64,000 bases of DNA from Akkermansiaceae bacterium (GTDB lineage: Bacteria; Verrucomicrobiota; Verrucomicrobiia; Verrucomicrobiales; Akkermansiaceae): assembly GCA_017798145.1 (NCBI GenBank), contig CP059069.1:2899226-2963225 (forward strand). Reading direction: 5' to 3'. This document shows positions 60,080 through 64,000 of this stretch, in pieces (the stretch's first letter is position 1; each line of letters opens with the position of its first letter). The notes under the pieces are model-generated. The model did not search any database and had not been told where the DNA came from. It saw only the letters and a list, made by a program, of their open reading frames with translations. The translations under genes were made by a program, and so were the position numbers.

Positions 60080-60478
60080 ATGAACACGATTGAAATGGCA
60101 CTTCGCGTGGCGGGACTCGCCCTGTGCGGGCTGGTGGTGGCGAATTTCGTAGCCGCGAAACGCTGGGACTACGCCGGGAACCTCACCGGGGCAGACACCA
60201 TCGTGCGGCAGATTTTCCACGTCCATTGCGCCTACATCGTCGCAATCATCTCCGCCCTGGCACTGCTCTGCCTCGGCTGGCCGCATCTTCTGTTAGGAGA
60301 TGGGATGGGTCGTGCGCTCTCCGGGTTTTTCGGCCTCTTCTGGGGCAGCCGGGTGATCGTGCAGGTGACCTATTACGACAAAAGCCTGCGCCGCAAGGAC
60401 AGGGGCTGGGATGTGTTTTTCCTGCTCGTTTTCCTGGCGCTGTCCGCCATCTTCACACTAGCCGCATTCGCATCATGA
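60080..60478 (+). CDS. Small four-helix membrane protein
   Basis: 132 residues, four hydrophobic segments (ALRVAGLALCGLVVANFVA, YIVAIISALALLCLGWPHLL, LSGFFGLFWGSRVIVQVTYY, VFFLLVFLALSAIFTLAAFA), AAGGA before the start, and His/Arg residues at helix ends. No family recognised. The stop overlaps the next start by ATGA, so the pair is translated together. Confidence 0.78.
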   Translation: MNTIEMALRVAGLALCGLVVANFVAAKRWDYAGNLTGADTIVRQIFHVHCAYIVAIISALALLCLGWPHLLLGDGMGRALSGFFGLFWGSRVIVQVTYYDKSLRRKDRGWDVFFLLVFLALSAIFTLAAFAS

Positions 60479-60912
60479 AAACTCTTTTGGAAATCGGGCT
60501 CATGATCGCCGGGTGGTCGCTGGTCATCCTGTGCATAGGCAGTTTCTGGATCCCGAAAGTGCTCTGTTGGCGCGAAAAGCTCGCGGGGCTTACCCCGCTG
60601 ATGCGGGAGCTGTGGTGGACGTATTCGCTCTATGTCTGGGGCAGCCATGTGTTCTTCGCGGTGCTTGCGCTGGGCTTCGGCGAGTTCCTGATGGGCGGCT
60701 CCGGCGCGGCGGTGGCTCTGTGCTGCTTCATGCTGCTGTGGTGGTCGGTGCGGGTGTGGCTGCAGTTCTTCGGGTTCGATTTCGATGAAATCCCGGCCAC
60801 GCCCGCGAACCGCATCGCCAAAAGCCTGCTGACCCTGCTTTTCATCGGGCTCGTCACACTCTACGCGGGCTTGGTGTGCTGGAATGCGGGATGGCTCGGA
60901 GGACTCCCCTGA
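60475..60912 (+). CDS. Small four-helix membrane protein, coupled to the previous one
   Basis: 145 residues, four hydrophobic segments with many Trp (SLVILCIGSFWIPKVLCW, LWWTYSLYVWGSHVFFAV, FMLLWWSVRVWLQFFGF, LTLLFIGLVTLYAGLVCW). It resembles the preceding protein in size and topology but not clearly in sequence. It ends 1 nt before the acyltransferase-like gene. I do not recognise it; it probably forms a membrane complex with the neighbours. Confidence 0.78.
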   Translation: MKTLLEIGLMIAGWSLVILCIGSFWIPKVLCWREKLAGLTPLMRELWWTYSLYVWGSHVFFAVLALGFGEFLMGGSGAAVALCCFMLLWWSVRVWLQFFGFDFDEIPATPANRIAKSLLTLLFIGLVTLYAGLVCWNAGWLGGLP

Positions 60913-60913
60913 C

Positions 60914-61831
60914 ATGATCTGGGCGCTCCCATTCCTCGTCCTCCTCGGCGTCCTTGCCGGTCCGGTTCTTGCGGAACTGCGGAAGGTCTGGCTGAGGCGG
61001 CTGCTCGGATGGATGGTCCTGGTTGCGGCCTTGGCCGGCGCACATCTCGCGCTGAGAGGCAGCGATCCCATCCTGCGCATGACAGGCATCTGCTGCGTCC
61101 TGCTCGGCGGGATGAAGGGTCTGGTCTATGCCGAGTGGGCGGGAAAACTCGCGCCGGGGCGCTACCTTGTGTTCGCGCTGCTTTGGTTCGGGATGGATCC
61201 GGGCAGCTTCCAAAACCGGCGCGGCGGCCTATCATGGAAGCCGGATGTGTGGGCGGGCTTGGCGCTGATGCTGGCCGGAACGCTGGCTGCATGGCTGGTG
61301 TGGGCGACGGGATGGCGGCACATTCTGGTCATGTTCGTCCCGCTCAGCGTGGGCTTCCACTTCGGGGCGCTTCGGGTGCTGAAAGGCGGCTTGCGGGCGG
61401 CGGGGTTTTCGGTGCGGACGCTGTTCCCAAATGTCCTCGAAGCACAGGGGCTCGGCGACTTCTGGAGCCGCCGATGGAATGTGGGCTACTCGCAGATGAT
61501 GCAGCGCCTCATCGGCAGGCCGGTCGAAAAAATCGCCGGCCCGGATGCCGGGCTGATGGCCATTTTCCTCGCATCCGGGCTGTTGCACGAGATGGCGATC
61601 ACGCTGCCGGTGCAGAGCGGCTACGGCCTGCCGACCCTCTACTTCGCCCTCCACGGACTGCTGGCCTTGGGCGAGAGGAAGCTGGGGCGCCCTTGCGGCA
61701 AAATCCCGGCGCTGCTCCTCGTTGCGCTGCCACTCGGCCTGCTGTTCCCGCCCGAGTTCCAAACGGAAGTCATCGCCCGTTGCCTCGGGGTGTTCGACCT
61801 GCTGGCGGGAAGCCCTCAGAACGGCTTGTAG
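60914..61831 (+). CDS. Wax synthase/MBOAT_2-like membrane O-acyltransferase
   Basis: 305 residues, about eight helices. Two features match plant/bacterial wax-synthase domain proteins: GLGDFWSRRWNVGYSQMMQR (the L-x-DFW-x-RRWN block) and FLASGLLHEMAI with the presumed catalytic His. FGMDPGSFQNRR is also typical of the family's N-terminal half. Members esterify fatty alcohols or similar acceptors with acyl-CoA; the acceptor here is unknown. The gene overlaps the convergent next gene by 16 nt. Shares a transcript with DUF393 and the two small membrane proteins. Confidence 0.78.
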   Translation: MIWALPFLVLLGVLAGPVLAELRKVWLRRLLGWMVLVAALAGAHLALRGSDPILRMTGICCVLLGGMKGLVYAEWAGKLAPGRYLVFALLWFGMDPGSFQNRRGGLSWKPDVWAGLALMLAGTLAAWLVWATGWRHILVMFVPLSVGFHFGALRVLKGGLRAAGFSVRTLFPNVLEAQGLGDFWSRRWNVGYSQMMQRLIGRPVEKIAGPDAGLMAIFLASGLLHEMAITLPVQSGYGLPTLYFALHGLLALGERKLGRPCGKIPALLLVALPLGLLFPPEFQTEVIARCLGVFDLLAGSPQNGL

Positions 61832-62148
61832 ATCCCGAGGTAGGCGGCGGCGATGGCGGCGGCAAAGCAAAGCGATAACACGATGAGCGGGTGCAGGATA
61901 TTTTTCTTCGACAGGACGGGAGCCGCCCCGATGAACAGCCACAGGCCCAGCTTTGCCATCCACCAGTGCTGATCCATGGGCGGTTTTTTGAGCATCGCGA
62001 AGCCGATCACGAGGATGAATGCCAGCGAGATGCCGTGCAACGCCGAGGCCGCCTTTTTCTGGCAGCCACCCAGCATGGTGGCACCGAGCGAAGCGAAGAG
62101 GGCGAAGGCACCGGCGAGGTGAAGGGTTTTGAGCAATAGCGGATCCAT
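61816..62148 (-). CDS. Small membrane protein
   Basis: 110 residues starting at ATG 62148 (MDPLLLKTLHLAGAFALFAS). Four hydrophobic segments; a His in the first helix, and DQHWWMAKLGLWLFIGAAPV in the middle. The pattern is somewhat like SirB/CopD-type four-helix proteins but not enough to name it. Confidence 0.68.
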   Translation of the reverse strand: MDPLLLKTLHLAGAFALFASLGATMLGGCQKKAASALHGISLAFILVIGFAMLKKPPMDQHWWMAKLGLWLFIGAAPVLSKKNILHPLIVLSLCFAAAIAAAYLGIYKPF

Positions 62149-62224
62149 GGTCGGGACGATCCTCTGCTGCGTGGCGGCTGGAATCAAGAGAAACCCGGAA
62201 AGGTGAGTTCCGCCCCCGACGTAT

Positions 62225-62488
62225 ATGCCCGTGCCAATGAAACGCAAACTCGCATGGATCGGAGCCATCGTATCGGGACTGTACCTGATCACGATCGGGC
62301 CGCTGCCATGGCCCGCGATGGACCCGCTGCCGTTCATCGACGAGGCCATCGCCTTGGCCTTTTTCCTGAAATGCACCTCCTCCCTCGGCTACGACATCCG
62401 GAAATGGTTGCCATTTTTCGGGAAATCGGCGAAACCCGGCGCCAAGCCGAAGAGCGAGAATCCCAAGGACGTCACCATCGATGTCTAA
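62225..62488 (+). CDS. Small YkvA/DUF1232-like membrane protein
   Basis: 87 residues. One or two hydrophobic segments (LAWIGAIVSGLYLITIGPLP and IDEAIALAFFLKCTSSLGYD) and a Lys-rich tail. The combination of IGPLPWPAMDPLPFIDEAIA resembles DUF1232 proteins, which have a conserved P-x-D-x-IP-D core, but this is loose. Starts at ATG 62225 or 62237; ends 27 nt before the cytochrome gene. Confidence 0.6.
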   Translation: MPVPMKRKLAWIGAIVSGLYLITIGPLPWPAMDPLPFIDEAIALAFFLKCTSSLGYDIRKWLPFFGKSAKPGAKPKSENPKDVTIDV

Positions 62489-62515
62489 GCAACCCTTACC
62501 CCACATCCCTACGAA

Positions 62516-64000
62516 ATGAGCAACGAAATCGACCTCGACGAACGCCCGGCGAAAACATCGCGCCCCTATTTCCTGACACTCGCCGGCCTCCTGACCATAG
62601 GCGGCCTGGTCGCCCTGCCGTTCCTTGCCGGTGAGCCGGATGGCGGGAAAATGCCCGATATGGTGCGTTTCCTGGGGCGCTTCCACCCTGTTATCCTGCA
62701 CCTTCCCATCGGCATTTTCGTGCTGATCCTCTGCCAGGAATTCGTGGCGATGTTCACCGGGAAAACCCAGCGCAGCATCCTGCCTGCCTTCCTTGGCGCG
62801 GCCAGCGCGGTGCTGGCGATGCTTGCCGGATTCCTGCTCTACCAGGGCGGCGGCTTCGAGGGCAGCGAGCTGGTGGAAGACCACCTCTGGGGCGGACTCG
62901 GCTTCGCTTGCCTCGCCGTGCTCTCCTTCATCGCCAAGGCATGGAGCGCCGGCCCCGGCTCCTCGCAGGCGTTCTACCGCGTCCTCGTCCTTTCCAGCGT
63001 TGGCGTGATGACCTACGCCAGCCACAACGGCGGCTCCATCACCCACGGCGAGGACTACCTGACGAAATACGCCCCCGACCCGATCCGCGAAGCCATAGGC
63101 CTGGAGCCGAAGAAGCCAAAGCAGGAGGCCAAGCCGCTCGAAGAGCAGATCGCCTACGCCGACATCGTCCACCCCATCCTTGAGAAGCGCTGCGTGCAGT
63201 GCCACAAGGAAGGGAAGTCCAAGGGCAAGTTCCGCATGGACACCTACGAGCTCCTGCTGGCCGGCGGCAAGGAAGGCGACGGCCTGGAGCCGGGCAACGC
63301 CGACGACAGCAACATCGTCTATCGCATCGAGCTGCCGGAGGACGATGAGGAGCACATGCCCCCGGATGGGAAGGAAGGCCTCGACGACAACGAGCTGGCC
63401 GTCCTGAAATGGTGGATCAACGAAGGCGCCGATCCGGTGAAAACCGTTGCTGAGCTGAACCTCACCGATGAGATCCGCGCCGCCATCGCCAAGATCGTCC
63501 CCTCCGCCGCCACATCCGGGGACGCTCCCACCGCCGCCAAGGCGGACACCGCCTCCGCAGATCTCGTCGCCATGGTGGCCAAGCTCAGCGAGGAATTCCC
63601 CGGCGGGCTGACCTTCGAGTCCCAGTCCTCCGCGAACCTCACCTTCACCGGCGTTTCCCTGCGGAAAAACCTCACCGACGAGCTATTTGAAAAACTCGCC
63701 CCCGTCCTGCCGAAGATGGTCTCCGTGGATCTTTCCGCCTCCTCGGTCACCGACGCCTCCGTGGCGCTGTTGGCCGGGTCTCCGGATCTCAAATTGATAC
63801 GCCTCGCCGAAACCGGAATCACCGACGCCTCCATCGACACCCTGGTCAAGCTCCAGAACCTGGAGTCCGTTAACCTCTATGGCACCAAGGTCACCGACGA
63901 AGGGGTGAAAAAGCTCGCCGCGCTCAAGAACCTCAGGAGCCTCTACCTCTGGCAGACCGCCGTTACCCCCGCCGCCATCGCGGAGCTGCAAAAAGCCCTC
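62516..64000 (+). CDS. Membrane-bound planctomycete-type cytochrome c protein with LRRs, 5' part
   Basis: The frame runs off the right edge after 495 codons. The N-terminal 190 or so residues form a DUF2231-like four-helix membrane domain (FHPVILHLPIGIFVLILCQE). Next comes a PSCyt1-type cytochrome domain with heme site CVQCHKEG and the typical PEDDEEHMPPDGKEGLDDNE block, then leucine-rich repeats (LESVNLYGTKVTDEGVKKLA). This layout is characteristic of Planctomycetes/Verrucomicrobiota, where it often precedes DUF1549/DUF1553 genes; none is visible because the window stops. Confidence 0.9.
   Translation, partial: MSNEIDLDERPAKTSRPYFLTLAGLLTIGGLVALPFLAGEPDGGKMPDMVRFLGRFHPVILHLPIGIFVLILCQEFVAMFTGKTQRSILPAFLGAASAVLAMLAGFLLYQGGGFEGSELVEDHLWGGLGFACLAVLSFIAKAWSAGPGSSQAFYRVLVLSSVGVMTYASHNGGSITHGEDYLTKYAPDPIREAIGLEPKKPKQEAKPLEEQIAYADIVHPILEKRCVQCHKEGKSKGKFRMDTYELLLAGGKEGDGLEPGNADDSNIVYRIELPEDDEEHMPPDGKEGLDDNELAVLKWWINEGADPVKTVAELNLTDEIRAAIAKIVPSAATSGDAPTAAKADTASADLVAMVAKLSEEFPGGLTFESQSSANLTFTGVSLRKNLTDELFEKLAPVLPKMVSVDLSASSVTDASVALLAGSPDLKLIRLAETGITDASIDTLVKLQNLESVNLYGTKVTDEGVKKLAALKNLRSLYLWQTAVTPAAIAELQKAL

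Noticed and set aside
61232-63355. A 707-codon open frame on the minus strand
   Set aside because: It crosses several clear sense genes (acyltransferase and cytochrome) and has no motif.

Overview
The window is high-GC, gene-dense bacterial chromosome with very short intergenic gaps. The gene content points to a Verrucomicrobiota member, with Akkermansiaceae or Luteolibacter-like as the best guess. The signs are a PEP-CTERM protein, a DUF1080 protein, a planctomycete/verrucomicrobial-type membrane cytochrome with leucine-rich repeats, DUF4159, very large TPR proteins, and a GxxExxY gene flanked by ACCACGGAT repeats. No rRNA or tRNA genes, CRISPR array, prophage or classical insertion sequence was recognised.

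Left part (1-8000): the 3' end of an endonuclease/exonuclease/phosphatase gene converges on a class B penicillin-binding protein gene. Next come a Na/Pi cotransporter and an argD-argF operon with a terminator, all on the minus strand. An Mpv17/PMP22-like membrane protein follows on the plus strand.

Central part (8111-36238): one co-directional cluster of about 28 kb, and the most interesting feature of the window. Two secreted TPR proteins lead into two adjacent giant paralogues of 2569 and about 2215 residues. These are followed by a small cytosolic protein, ExbB, two ExbD proteins, a short TonB-like protein, a multi-TM DUF4159 protein with a second TonB-like transmembrane signature, another membrane protein, and a 1325-residue PDZ/HEAT protein. 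Many genes overlap by ATGA. The layout suggests a proton-motive-force-driven, Tol/Ton-like envelope machine with giant periplasmic partners; its function is unknown. A repeat-flanked cassette carrying a GxxExxY gene with an in-frame amber codon sits between exbB and the first exbD.

Right part (36239-64000): mostly housekeeping and accessory genes. These include galactokinase with a Na+/sugar symporter, an RpiB-GlyA fusion, a sugar isomerase-like protein, a Gph-like phosphatase overlapping an unknown secreted protein, an orphan OppC-type permease, a PEP-CTERM protein, three CPBP-type membrane proteins (two related to each other, one with a degraded active site), ComF, a DUF1080 protein, a secreted serine hydrolase coupled to serS, adenosine deaminase, and an SDR dehydrogenase with a strong terminator. 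After these come a glycosyltransferase-metallophosphoesterase fusion, a nucleoside deaminase, a Ser/Thr kinase, and an orphan ExbD-like periplasmic protein. An operon of a DCC/DUF393 protein, two small membrane proteins and a wax-synthase/MBOAT_2-like protein follows. The window ends inside a cytochrome/LRR gene.
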